This document shows, piece after piece, positions 54,274-61,681 of a DNA stretch of 64,000 nucleotides; the stretch's first letter is position 1; each line of letters begins with the position of its first letter. This stretch comes from a virus. A program made the translations under genes and the position numbers. The DNA lies in IMG/VR virus record IMGVR_UViG_3300025161_000006, positions 1 through 64,000 of that record; one strand, written 5' to 3'. The notes beneath the pieces were generated by a model, which saw nothing but the letters and a program-made list of their open reading frames with translations, did no database searches and was not told where the DNA came from.

Positions 54274-54963
54274 TTACCACCTTATTTCTTTCTTATTACA
54301 AGCAGATAAATACTTATTACATGCTCTGAAATGTCCGCACCCTTTGAATGGAGTACTTGTCTTATCATATCCAAGGGGTGATGGATGAGATGCTTTCAGG
54401 CATATATGACCTGGATTTATAATCATAGGAGCCATACTCTGTGCATAGTTACCCCATAACATCCAAACAAGTATAGGTTTAGTATTGAGTGCTTTTGTAA
54501 CTATTCTAGTAAATGGCTCCCATAGTTTAGTATGTGTACCGGGTTTGTTGCGTACAACTGTATGAGCTACATTTAATAGTAGTACACCCTGTTGTACCCA
54601 TGAAGTAAGGGATATATCTTTACAAGCATCTTCACCATATTCAGCTCTAACCTCAGCGATAATATTCACAAGGCTTGGACTAATAGTTTTAGTTGTAGGG
54701 TTATTACCAAAAGCATGTCCCATGAATACTTCAGGCTGTGGATAAGGGTCTTGACCTATAATAACCACGTTGGTTTTATAGAATGACAAATCTCTGAATA
54801 TTTTGAGTATCAGTGAAGACCCTAATGGTGGTTCTACAGGTAAGTACGCTCTTTCTGAAAGTACCTTTCTGCTAATAGAAGCAAGTATTAACCACACATT
54901 AGGGTCTGCTGATTCTAATGCCTCACACCAATCTTCAGAGAAATACTTTTTAAGTTCATTCAT
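54274..54963 (-). CDS. ung: Uracil-DNA glycosylase, family 1, 229 aa
   Basis: Hallmarks are complete: the water-activating loop GQDPY at residues 70-74 (catalytic D72), the GVLLLNVAHTVV strand at 126-137, and the leucine-insertion loop HPSPLGYD at 193-200 (H193), followed by FKGCGHF. Length is that of the family. It excises uracil from DNA, leaving abasic sites, in repair or to protect phage DNA after dUTP incorporation. It is a conserved crAss-like gene. The start overlaps the upstream stop by four bases (ATGA). Confidence 0.95.
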   Translation of the reverse strand: MNELKKYFSEDWCEALESADPNVWLILASISRKVLSERAYLPVEPPLGSSLILKIFRDLSFYKTNVVIIGQDPYPQPEVFMGHAFGNNPTTKTISPSLVNIIAEVRAEYGEDACKDISLTSWVQQGVLLLNVAHTVVRNKPGTHTKLWEPFTRIVTKALNTKPILVWMLWGNYAQSMAPMIINPGHICLKASHPSPLGYDKTSTPFKGCGHFRACNKYLSACNKKEIRW

Positions 54964-55739
54964 ACTTCTGAGTCTATAAGTTCATTCTCAATCACGGGCT
55001 TACTATCAAGTTCCATATCAGGACTAAGGTCAACTCCAAGAAATTTACTAAGTTCTTTACGTAGTTCTTCGCTCTTATGAAGTACACTATTTACTTTTTT
55101 CTTGAGTTCCTTGTCTGTATAATATAGACCAGCCATGTACTTAAGTTGGTCAGATACTTTAGAGTACTGGCCATTAAGTACCGCATCAACGTCACTAAGA
55201 TGCTTATCAGGTATAGCGTAATAATAGCCAGTATGATAGGAATCAAGCTCAACACAACCAATATAGAAAGGATGAGCTTTGAGAAGTCTTTCAGTAAGTA
55301 AGTAAGTTTCATGGCTTGAAAATAAATATTTTAATACTAATAAGTTTTTATACTCGCGATGTATGTATGCATTAATGAGATACCAATGGTACAACATTGC
55401 AGCATCCGTATATTGTGGTGCATATAAAAGAGGTGTAAGATACTGAGTTACTTTATTTCTTTCTGATACAATAAGAATGTAAGAATGTTCTTCTTTCTTA
55501 ACTATAGAGCTTATTCTATAAGGTATTATGTAAGGTATAGCATGTCTTGTATCAAATACTACTTCTATAACACCACCCCTTGTTATGAGAGGATTATTAC
55601 CAATGTACAATTTTTCAATAGCATCTTCTTTGTCTCTTCCTTCTGTAATTAGTGGCGAGGATATAATTACTCTTGTTGCATTAAGTACTACAGCATTTAC
55701 TCCTTTAACATCTGTCTCACCACTACTTGTTACTCTCAT
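54960..55739 (-). CDS. Conserved hypothetical 259-aa protein coupled to uracil-DNA glycosylase
   Basis: The N-terminal half is beta-rich with hydrophobic strands (GVNAVVLNATRVIISSPLIT; IPYIIPYRISSIVKKEEHSY), the middle helical/aromatic (DAAMLYHWYLINAYIHREYK), and the C-terminus a charged coiled coil ending in acidic residues. No motif of a known enzyme. Translational overlap with the glycosylase suggests a functional link in DNA repair or replication. Confidence 0.8.
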   Translation of the reverse strand: MRVTSSGETDVKGVNAVVLNATRVIISSPLITEGRDKEDAIEKLYIGNNPLITRGGVIEVVFDTRHAIPYIIPYRISSIVKKEEHSYILIVSERNKVTQYLTPLLYAPQYTDAAMLYHWYLINAYIHREYKNLLVLKYLFSSHETYLLTERLLKAHPFYIGCVELDSYHTGYYYAIPDKHLSDVDAVLNGQYSKVSDQLKYMAGLYYTDKELKKKVNSVLHKSEELRKELSKFLGVDLSPDMELDSKPVIENELIDSEV

Positions 55740-55775
55740 AATCTCCTTGCTTTAGTGGTTAATACTAAGCTTCTT

Positions 55776-55946
55776 TTACAATACTTCACGTTGTAAATCT
55801 CTCATTAAATCATCAAGTTTTCCTATTAGCTCATTCTTTATACTTTCAGCTTTTGTGTATTTTCCATTGGCATATAAATTTTGCATATATTCTATATCTT
55901 CGATAAACTTAGCTAAATTTATCGAAACTTCGACAGCTACTTTCAT
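55776..55946 (-). CDS. Small coiled-coil protein, 56 aa
   Basis: ATG at 55946 opens a clean frame: MKVAVEVSINLAKFIEDIEY, then MQNLYANGKYTKAESIKNEL and a charged tail to TTGTAA. Amphipathic helices with regular Leu/Ile spacing. It sits between two genes in the same direction with gaps of 36 and 30 bases, filling an otherwise empty interval, and shows normal codon use. Function unknown. Confidence 0.7.
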   Translation of the reverse strand: MKVAVEVSINLAKFIEDIEYMQNLYANGKYTKAESIKNELIGKLDDLMRDLQREVL

Positions 55947-55976
55947 GTACTTCTATATTTAAAATATTTATACTTA

Positions 55977-56228
55977 CTATTGGTCAAACTTCATTTGTTT
56001 GTAACATATTGTACATATGATTTTACCATCAACCACATCTATCTCTCGTGGTATAAAGCACTGGCAATATTCTTCTTTTGGCATGCTCTCCAAAACTTTA
56101 TACACCATCTGCTTTAACTTCTCTTTGAGAAGCTCAAAGTCACTATAACCCATTTTCCCTTCTGCTGATTGTACCATAAACTCTTGAGCAGTCTGCTCAA
56201 CTAATTTATTTATATCTTTTTCTTCCAT
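55977..56228 (-). CDS. Small zinc-ribbon protein, 83 aa
   Basis: The N-terminal helix (DINKLVEQTAQEFMVQSAEG) resembles that of the duplicated proteins at 58333-58924. The C-terminus has two Cys pairs (YCQCFIP ... ICTICYKQM), a likely zinc ribbon. Small regulator or adaptor; no known family assigned. Confidence 0.78.
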   Translation of the reverse strand: MEEKDINKLVEQTAQEFMVQSAEGKMGYSDFELLKEKLKQMVYKVLESMPKEEYCQCFIPREIDVVDGKIICTICYKQMKFDQ

Positions 56229-56252
56229 AGTTTTAATAGTTTAATGTTATAC

Positions 56253-56690
56253 TTAATCACACTTTTTATATTTATAAATAACTTGTTCGAATAACTTCAG
56301 TTTAGCAATATCATTCTCAAGTTCTTTAATTTTAGATAGTACTGATTCAAGTGTGTCCTTTCTTCTTTTCAATAGTTTTCTATATGCTGGAGTCTTTGAT
56401 GCCTCAAGAGTTGTGTAAAATTCCTTATCACTATGCCAGAAATATTGCGGGTAATCCGGGTTATCATTAAGCATTGCAACATATCTAAACATTTCTTTAT
56501 TATCTGCCTGGGTCACAAGTAATCTACATGGCTCATGGTCTCTACAATTTCGGCATTCTATATCATATAATATACAACCCTTATCATCTATAACATTACG
56601 AACAACATATCGAAATGTACCACCCTTCAGTAGGTCATATCCATACAATGTGTCACCGACTTTTAGCTTTATTCTTTTTTCTTTATTCAT
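56253..56690 (-). CDS. Hypothetical 145-aa protein, paralogue of the next gene upstream
   Basis: N-terminal beta part (KRIKLKVGDTLYGYDLLKGG, then TFRYVVRNVIDDKGCILYDI) followed by YFWHSDKEFYTTLEASK and a C-terminal coiled coil (KDTLESVLSKIKELENDIAK). The same order of elements occurs in the neighbouring protein at 56687-57163 (LKIGDILYGYSP ... YIWHEDEKYYLTIIDAK ... coiled coil), so they arose by tandem duplication. The start codon overlaps the upstream stop by four bases (ATGA). Function unknown. Confidence 0.78.
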   Translation of the reverse strand: MNKEKRIKLKVGDTLYGYDLLKGGTFRYVVRNVIDDKGCILYDIECRNCRDHEPCRLLVTQADNKEMFRYVAMLNDNPDYPQYFWHSDKEFYTTLEASKTPAYRKLLKRRKDTLESVLSKIKELENDIAKLKLFEQVIYKYKKCD

Positions 56691-57163
56691 AAGCTACCAG
56701 ATTTAGTGGGTTCTTGACAATCTTTTATGAGCATATTTAACTTATTTATATCTTCCTCAAGCTCTTCAGCTTGCTTTTTCAACAACTCAAGTTTTTCTCC
56801 CTTGTGTCTTAGCATATGATTATATGCTGCAATTTTTGCATCTATAATAGTTAAGTAATATTTCTCATCTTCATGCCAGATATACTTACGTCCATCCTCA
56901 TCCTCATCCTCATCCTCATCCTCATCGTCTAAGTCTATGTTAATTATTGTAGCATATTGAAATTTTTTCTCGTCATCAATTTGAGATATAAGTATCCTGC
57001 AATATTCTTCAGGGTCAGAATTTGTATATTCTATTTCATAGAGAATAGCATTTCCATAGTCTCTAATACCACAAACAGTATAAGTAGATATGTCATTCTT
57101 TATTGGTGAATACCCATACAGTATGTCACCAATTTTAAGTTTTATTATTTTTTCTGTATCCAT
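56687..57163 (-). CDS. Hypothetical 158-aa protein with variable Asp-Glu repeat
   Basis: Paralogue of the 145-aa neighbour (same beta N-terminus, YIWHEDE motif and coiled-coil C-terminus). It differs by an inserted run of alternating Asp-Glu residues before GRKYIW, encoded by a hexanucleotide repeat. The acidic run lies in the loop where the paralogue has DNPDYPQ. Function unknown. Confidence 0.78.
   Translation of the reverse strand: MDTEKIIKLKIGDILYGYSPIKNDISTYTVCGIRDYGNAILYEIEYTNSDPEEYCRILISQIDDEKKFQYATIINIDLDDEDEDEDEDEDGRKYIWHEDEKYYLTIIDAKIAAYNHMLRHKGEKLELLKKQAEELEEDINKLNMLIKDCQEPTKSGSL
56894..56929. repeat. Hexanucleotide tandem repeat (ATCCTC)5 plus one variant unit
   Basis: Five perfect ATCCTC units (56894-56923) and ATCGTC (56924-56929), inside the 158-aa gene; on the coding strand each unit encodes Asp-Glu or Glu-Asp. 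Slippage would change protein length without a frameshift. Confidence 0.92.
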
Positions 57164-57174
57164 AACTTAATTTT

Positions 57175-57426
57175 TTAAAGGTTATCATTTTCTATGACAT
57201 CTAAAGAACCACTTAAATCTTTACCAACTATTTTATAGTCCCCCATTGCAATACTCATATACAACATATTAAGTATATAATTACTGTTAGGAACAATCTG
57301 GTAAATATTCCCATTACTTAAATGAATAAGAATAGTTATCCCTTTAATTTCATTTTTAAAATTTTCAGAATCATTATTACCATCAGACTTCTCACTGGAA
57401 GTAACTTCCTTTTGTGCTTTACTCAT
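57175..57426 (-). CDS. Hypothetical 83-aa protein
   Basis: ATG at 57426 (MSKAQKEVTSSEKSDGNN) is used rather than codons further upstream, which overlap the neighbouring gene; the ATGA overlap with that gene's stop supports it. Disordered polar N-terminus, then a hydrophobic beta/helix part (ITILIHLSNGNIYQIV). No family recognised. Confidence 0.72.
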   Translation of the reverse strand: MSKAQKEVTSSEKSDGNNDSENFKNEIKGITILIHLSNGNIYQIVPNSNYILNMLYMSIAMGDYKIVGKDLSGSLDVIENDNL

Positions 57427-57842
57427 AATAATTTGATTTTTTTTGGTTTGTATATTCTTAATTTGGGGTAACGTTGTAAAAGATGTTCCCAATTAAGTTT
57501 TTCCAACATTTCTGCATTACAATATTTTATAAGTCTGGGATGATTACTCAGCAGCGTATTCCAGTGATAATTATCCAATTTGTTCCAATCACAATACTTT
57601 GCGTATTGTGACTGATAAGATAATAAAACTGACCATTCATAACCATCTATTTCATCCCAATTACAATGCTTTGCAAATTGTGTATATCCATGCCTAAGTC
57701 TCCACAACCTAAAATTAAGTGGGCATTTTTCAAAAACCTCCTGCAATGTTTTACAGGAATAGTTAAATTTTATACCTTTCTTGCAAGCTCCATTGACTTC
57801 CCACTCTTTATGTAGCTCTTCGAGTGTATTAAAGGTTTTCAT
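57423..57842 (-). CDS. 24-residue W/C-repeat protein, 139 aa (copy A)
   Basis: After the conserved opening MKTFNTLEELHKEWE and a CPLNFRLWRL segment, a 24-residue unit repeats: WSVLLSYQSQYAKYCDWNKL, WNTLLSNHPRLIKYCNAEML, then the partial WEHLLQRYPKL. Each unit has W-x2-LL-x4-P/S-x-hydrophobic-x3-C. Such repeats suggest a small alpha-solenoid for protein binding. A longer copy lies at 58937-59422. The same 36-base leader precedes both copies. Function unknown. Confidence 0.82.
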   Translation of the reverse strand: MKTFNTLEELHKEWEVNGACKKGIKFNYSCKTLQEVFEKCPLNFRLWRLRHGYTQFAKHCNWDEIDGYEWSVLLSYQSQYAKYCDWNKLDNYHWNTLLSNHPRLIKYCNAEMLEKLNWEHLLQRYPKLRIYKPKKIKLL

Positions 57843-57879
57843 AATTCACTTTTTAATTTAACTTTTTATTTAAAAATCT
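57843..57879 (-). repeat. Duplicated leader sequence (copy A)
   Basis: The 36-37 bases before the ATG of the 139-aa repeat gene are almost identical to those at 59423-59459 before its paralogue: TTTAAATAAAAAGTTAAATT, then AAAAAGTGAATTATG. They hold the A-rich translation leader and the end of the upstream gene. Confidence 0.85.
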
Positions 57880-58295
57880 TTTGGTACATATTTCTCCCAT
57901 TTATCCTTATGCTCGGAACAATACAGTACTAAAAATTTTAAATATCTCCAGTTAAATTTATCAGGGTCAAACCACTTATCAAAATCATTATTAATATGAT
58001 GCTTCTTACCAAATATGATTTTATCAGTCCTCCATTTATTTCCATCAGGGTCTTTAATTACCTTAGCATCTTCTGGTATAGTTACCTCTCTAATCCATGT
58101 ACCATAATCCAAAAATTTTACTAAGTTTTCATAGTCTGTGAAATAAAATCCACCAGGAACGCATGAAGCGGTAGAGTCGTCATTAAATTCTTCTTCAAGA
58201 ATGTTTAACCCATCCTCGTATGGGTAACCATGATGAATTTCATCTTTATTGGTTACCTTGTAGTAGATTTTAGTATAATCAAATTCTTCGTTCAT
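57870..58295 (-). CDS. Hypothetical 141-aa protein, short paralogue of the 197-aa gene
   Basis: The N-terminal ~105 residues (YYKVTNKDEIHHGYPYEDGL; CVPGGFYFTDYENLVKFLDY; REVTIPEDAKVIKDPDG; WRTDKIIFGKKHHI) are a compact alpha/beta domain common in small phage and bacterial proteins. One DKWFDPDKFNWRYLKFLVLY repeat unit and a short tail follow. The paralogue at 59433-60026 has the same domain and three units. The domain resembles those annotated only as DUFs; function unknown. Confidence 0.8.
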   Translation of the reverse strand: MNEEFDYTKIYYKVTNKDEIHHGYPYEDGLNILEEEFNDDSTASCVPGGFYFTDYENLVKFLDYGTWIREVTIPEDAKVIKDPDGNKWRTDKIIFGKKHHINNDFDKWFDPDKFNWRYLKFLVLYCSEHKDKWEKYVPKDF

Positions 58296-58332
58296 ATTTT
58301 TTTTATTTTAAATTCGTACATAGTTTTAAGTT

Positions 58333-58626
58333 TTAAATATTATTTTTAAGCCAATTAAACGCCCATTTAATCCCAGCTTTTAAGCCATCGTAATAATCCT
58401 CACTTTCATAGCCATAAGGTATGAGCTCATTTATTTGTTCTTCTACTTCAGCATCAGTTGGTAATTTCTTAATAATGCTTTCTATTACTTCATCAGCCAT
58501 AGCAATTAAGGCATTAACGACGTCTTTCCTATCAAAATCAACTCCAAAGGTAGCTGGTGTATCTTTAGCAGTTATAAATTCAGAACACATTTGTTCTGCA
58601 AGCTGTTCGATTTTTTCCTGTGTCAT
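58333..58626 (-). CDS. Hypothetical 97-aa protein (duplicated pair, copy 1)
   Basis: Helical: IEQLAEQMCSEFITAKDT, then TFGVDFDRKDVVNALIAMAD and a C-terminal DGLKAGIKWAFNWLKNN helix. The gene 14 bases away (58640-58924) has the same layout (TFGISVEKEDIIDALLAMHY ... REGIRLGMQTLLDL), so they are tandem duplicates. The first helix also resembles the zinc-ribbon protein at 55977. Function unknown. Confidence 0.78.
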   Translation of the reverse strand: MTQEKIEQLAEQMCSEFITAKDTPATFGVDFDRKDVVNALIAMADEVIESIIKKLPTDAEVEEQINELIPYGYESEDYYDGLKAGIKWAFNWLKNNI

Positions 58627-58639
58627 AGTTTTAAATTTC

Positions 58640-58924
58640 TTAAAGATTATCTGTAATTAAATCAAGCAAAGTTTGCATACCTAATCTAATGCCCTCTCGC
58701 AAATCCTCATTCTCACCCCCACTTAAATCAACCCATGGTATTAAGCGCTCCAACTCATCCTGGTCTGGAAGTGATTGCTTCACTTTTTCCATTGTTTCAT
58801 AATGCATAGCAAGTAAAGCATCAATAATGTCTTCTTTTTCAACACTAATACCAAATGTTACCCTAATACCAATATGCTCATAATATACTTGCATCGCAAG
58901 ATTATCTATTTCTTGTGTTTTCAT
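58640..58924 (-). CDS. Hypothetical 94-aa protein (duplicated pair, copy 2)
   Basis: Paralogue of the preceding gene, with the shared TFG(V/I)-x5-D(V/I)(V/I)-x-AL(I/L)AM pattern and similar acidic linker (LERLIPWVDLSGGENEDL). The start has the genome's ACTATG context. Helical; no known family. Confidence 0.78.
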   Translation of the reverse strand: MKTQEIDNLAMQVYYEHIGIRVTFGISVEKEDIIDALLAMHYETMEKVKQSLPDQDELERLIPWVDLSGGENEDLREGIRLGMQTLLDLITDNL

Positions 58925-58936
58925 AGTTATGCGAAT

Positions 58937-59422
58937 TTACTTTTTAAGTTTTTTATAGAAGTTCTTCAATGCAGGTTGATGCTTGACCAAAAATTTCCAA
59001 TCTTTTTTACGCAATATAGTGAATTTATAATATTCAACAAATTGCGGTCTTTCAAGCAATAATACAATCCAATCAAATCTATCTAATTTCTCCCAATTAC
59101 AAATATTTGCAAATTGTGGTTGATGGGATACCAGATAAACCCAATTATATCCCTCAAGTTTATCCCATTGACACAGTTCAGCATATTTAGGCTGATGTGA
59201 TAAAAGACTTGCCCAATCTATTCCACTTAATTTATCCCATGGACAATGTTCTTCAAACTGAACATAACCTCTGGAAAGTCTCCATAATCTTAATTTGAGT
59301 GGACACCTTTCAAATACTTCCTGTAAATTCTTACAATAATGATTGAATTCCTTACCTTCTTCACAAGACTCATTTATTTCCCACTCTTTATGGAGTTCTT
59401 CAAGTGTATTAAAGGTTTTCAT
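58937..59422 (-). CDS. 24-residue W/C-repeat protein, 161 aa (copy B)
   Basis: Same opening as copy A (MKTFNTLEELHKEWEINESC) and four successive 24-residue units starting WASLLSHQPKYAEL, WVYLVSHQPQFANI, WIVLLLERPQFVEY and WKFLVKHQPALKNF. It has one more unit than copy A and better-conserved QPQF positions. Probably an alpha-solenoid binding protein. Copy number differs by unequal recombination or slippage between repeats. Function unknown. Confidence 0.82.
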   Translation of the reverse strand: MKTFNTLEELHKEWEINESCEEGKEFNHYCKNLQEVFERCPLKLRLWRLSRGYVQFEEHCPWDKLSGIDWASLLSHQPKYAELCQWDKLEGYNWVYLVSHQPQFANICNWEKLDRFDWIVLLLERPQFVEYYKFTILRKKDWKFLVKHQPALKNFYKKLKK

Positions 59423-59459
59423 AATTCACTTTTTAATTTAACTTTTTATTTAAAATCTT
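59423..59459 (-). repeat. Duplicated leader sequence (copy B)
   Basis: Second copy of the leader described at 57843-57879, before the 161-aa gene. It marks the boundary of a duplicated two-gene module. Confidence 0.85.
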
Positions 59460-60026
59460 TAAAGCATATTTTCGCCATTTATTTTTATGCTCGGAACAAT
59501 ATTCTTCTAAATATTCTGCATATTCCCAATTAAATTTTTCAGGGTCAAACCATTTGTCAAAATGTTGTGGACAATACACAACTAAATAATATGAATATTC
59601 CCAATTAAACTTTTCAGGGTCAAACCACTTATCAAAATATTTTGAACAATACATAGCTAAATAATGTAAATATTTCCAACTATATTTTTTAGGATTGAAC
59701 CATTTGTCAAAATCATTTTTAATATGATATTTTTTACCCAATATAATTTTATCTGTCCTCCATTTATCACCTTCAGGGTCTTTTACCACTCTTGCATCTT
59801 CTGGTATTGTTATTTCTCTAATCCAAGTACCATAATCGAAAAATTTGGGCAAATTTTCATAATCGGTAAAATAAAAACCACCAGGAACACAAGAAGCAGT
59901 TGAATCATCATTAAATTTTTGTTTAAGAATGTTTAACCCATCCTTGTACCGGTAACCATTATGAATTTCATTCTTTTTAGTTACTTTGTAATAAGTTTTA
60001 CTGTAGTCAAATTTTTCTTGTGCCAT
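59433..60026 (-). CDS. Hypothetical 197-aa protein with three 25-residue repeats
   Basis: It shares its ~105-residue N-terminal domain with the 141-aa protein (YYKVTKKNEIHNGYRYKDGL; CVPGGFYFTDYENLPKFFDY; WRTDKIILGKKYHI). Then come three units: DKWFNPKKYSWKYLHYLAMY, DKWFDPEKFNWEYSYYLVVY and DKWFDPEKFNWEYAEYLEEY, each ending in C-S/P and a His-rich link. DNA repeats every 75 bases exactly. Probably a helical repeat binding surface. Function unknown. Confidence 0.82.
   Translation of the reverse strand: MAQEKFDYSKTYYKVTKKNEIHNGYRYKDGLNILKQKFNDDSTASCVPGGFYFTDYENLPKFFDYGTWIREITIPEDARVVKDPEGDKWRTDKIILGKKYHIKNDFDKWFNPKKYSWKYLHYLAMYCSKYFDKWFDPEKFNWEYSYYLVVYCPQHFDKWFDPEKFNWEYAEYLEEYCSEHKNKWRKYALKILNKKLN
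59512..59715. repeat. 75-base coding tandem repeat, about three copies
   Basis: The marker AGGGTCAAACCA recurs at 59541 and 59616 and, degenerate, at 59691 (AGGATTGAACCA), i.e. with a period of 75 bases, encoding the 25-residue units of the 197-aa protein. Confidence 0.88.
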
Positions 60027-60063
60027 AATTTAATTTTTTAAAGTTTATCCTTAATGGCATTAC

Positions 60064-60297
60064 TTATTTATCCCAATTTCCAAATTCAATATAATCAGAC
60101 CATGGTTCAGGAATTTCCATTATTTCATTGTTCCTAACAAAAAAGTTTTTGCTTGTAAAATTATTTTCACAATTAATGTAAACTCCTTTTATTTTGGAGC
60201 TTTTCAATCTTGCTAATGAGTATATAACTATTTCTAAATCAGTCCCATACTCTTTTACCCAATTTTCCAAAAACGTTTGAAAAGTAGTTGTTTCCAT
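60064..60297 (-). CDS. Hypothetical 77-aa protein
   Basis: Small alpha/beta-looking protein (TFLENWVKEYGTDLEIVIYS, then a short sheet and a Trp-rich end EPWSDYIEFGNW). ACTATGG start context. No family recognised. Confidence 0.7.
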   Translation of the reverse strand: METTTFQTFLENWVKEYGTDLEIVIYSLARLKSSKIKGVYINCENNFTSKNFFVRNNEIMEIPEPWSDYIEFGNWDK

Positions 60298-60333
60298 AGT
60301 ATCTTATATTTAATGTTATTGGTACTATTTTAA

Positions 60334-60687
60334 TTATAATTTTTTAACCAATGAATACGAATATTTATACTCCATAAACACTTCAAACCCATTACTAAAA
60401 TATAGATTTACTGCTTTATAATTAGCTTTTTCAACCATTAAGGTAATAATGCTTAATTTTAACTTGTTTTTTACATAATCAAATATTTTATTGAGTAATT
60501 GTTTTCCATAACCTTTTCCTTGAAAGGGTTCAAATACTTCCAGATTACAAACTGATACGTAATTTTCATCAAAAAATTCATCTGGCAATTCAATGCTAAG
60601 TTCAGCTCTTGCAATCCAAGTACCATCTTCAAACAGTTTAAGTGAATGGTTTTTATTTGCAAGCTTATAAGCTTTAAGTGTTTTCAT
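60334..60687 (-). CDS. GNAT-family N-acetyltransferase, 117 aa
   Basis: Motif A is clear: hydrophobic strand VCNLEVFEPFQGKGYGKQLL with the acetyl-CoA loop Q56-G-K-G-Y-G61, then a helix, strand IITLMVEKANYKAVNLYFSN and GFEVF, as in GNAT enzymes. The N-terminus is shorter than usual. It transfers acetyl groups to an unknown amine (protein, small molecule or toxin-like substrate). A phage copy might modify host proteins; no substrate clue here. Confidence 0.85.
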   Translation of the reverse strand: MKTLKAYKLANKNHSLKLFEDGTWIARAELSIELPDEFFDENYVSVCNLEVFEPFQGKGYGKQLLNKIFDYVKNKLKLSIITLMVEKANYKAVNLYFSNGFEVFMEYKYSYSLVKKL

Positions 60688-60707
60688 ACTATACAGTATA
60701 CATAGTA

Positions 60708-61016
60708 TTAAGGTAATATGTTTAGATAGTGAGTAACAAAGAAGTCATAAGCAGATAGCCCTGACTTCCTTACTTTCTCGTTGAATGTATTTACCATCTC
60801 TACTATGATAGCTTTGTTCTTTCTCATAATAGTAAATATCCTTGGGTCTTCACAGTTGTCAAGATAACATACATAGATAGTTTCGGACTTTGTTATGAAA
60901 GGCCAGGTTAAATTTTCATACTTATCTTTATGAGTAGAAATCTCCTCCTTTAGGATATTATAGATTTCCTCATAAGGTGTTGGGGTAGTTACTTTAGGTA
61001 AATCTTTTGTGTTCAT
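60708..61016 (-). CDS. Hypothetical 102-aa protein
   Basis: Pattern TPTPYEEIYNILKEEISTHK followed by beta strands (ETIYVCYLDNCEDPRIFTIM) and a final helix. The AAAAAGTTAAAATATG leader resembles other genes of this block. No family recognised. Confidence 0.7.
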   Translation of the reverse strand: MNTKDLPKVTTPTPYEEIYNILKEEISTHKDKYENLTWPFITKSETIYVCYLDNCEDPRIFTIMRKNKAIIVEMVNTFNEKVRKSGLSAYDFFVTHYLNILP

Positions 61017-61027
61017 ATTTTAACTTT

Positions 61028-61297
61028 TTAAGGACGTTCATTATATGCATTTATTTGAGCCTTATCAATCTTTTTTGGTAGCTCTTCAGAATAGGCATTG
61101 CCAATATTAATATGTTTTCCTTCATAAAATAAAAGGGTATATACATCCATTATATCAGCAGGAATATGAAAATAATCTCCCCCGAAGCAATAAACAAAGG
61201 TAGCCTCGTTATTTTGTTGCTCAAGGAATGTAACTTTATCTGTGTCAATAATAAAAGTTTTTTTGCTAAACTGCGAATAAATTTCAATTTTCTTCAT
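61028..61297 (-). CDS. Hypothetical 89-aa protein
   Basis: Beta-rich small protein (IEIYSQFSKKTFIIDTDKVT; ATFVYCFGGDYFHIPADIMD), 11 bases from the upstream gene's end. Possible small beta-barrel fold; not assigned. Confidence 0.7.
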   Translation of the reverse strand: MKKIEIYSQFSKKTFIIDTDKVTFLEQQNNEATFVYCFGGDYFHIPADIMDVYTLLFYEGKHINIGNAYSEELPKKIDKAQINAYNERP

Positions 61298-61314
61298 GAT
61301 TGAACTGTTTTAGA

Positions 61315-61617
61315 TTATACATTAAATATGTTAGATGCCTCATAACCAGCTTTGCTTAGTATATCTTTTATTATATTATCAGCATATTCCTTTTTTAATT
61401 GTTTTAAAATTTCACTTCCAATTAAAGAATCTGAAGAAAACGTATTCTTAAGCGAAAAATCAAATTCTTGGCCATTTTCTTTTGTTCCTTTAATGCGTAT
61501 ATGCCGTAAGTGATAAGGTAGAATTTCTATGAATTTCTTTATTAATTCATAAAGCTCTTGCTTAGCTTGGTAGGTAGCAAGCGCATCAATAGCCTCATTT
61601 AATCTGTTGGTTTCCAT
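61315..61617 (-). CDS. Hypothetical 100-aa protein
   Basis: Helical start (METNRLNEAIDALATYQAKQ), then a strand pair (HIRIKGTKENGQEFDFSL) and a C-terminal helix. The ACTATGG context supports the start. No family recognised. Confidence 0.7.
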   Translation of the reverse strand: METNRLNEAIDALATYQAKQELYELIKKFIEILPYHLRHIRIKGTKENGQEFDFSLKNTFSSDSLIGSEILKQLKKEYADNIIKDILSKAGYEASNIFNV

Positions 61618-61681
61618 AGTTGTAAATTTTTAAGATTAATAACCTAATTTATCTGGGGTTGTAATTAACCATTTTTATATA

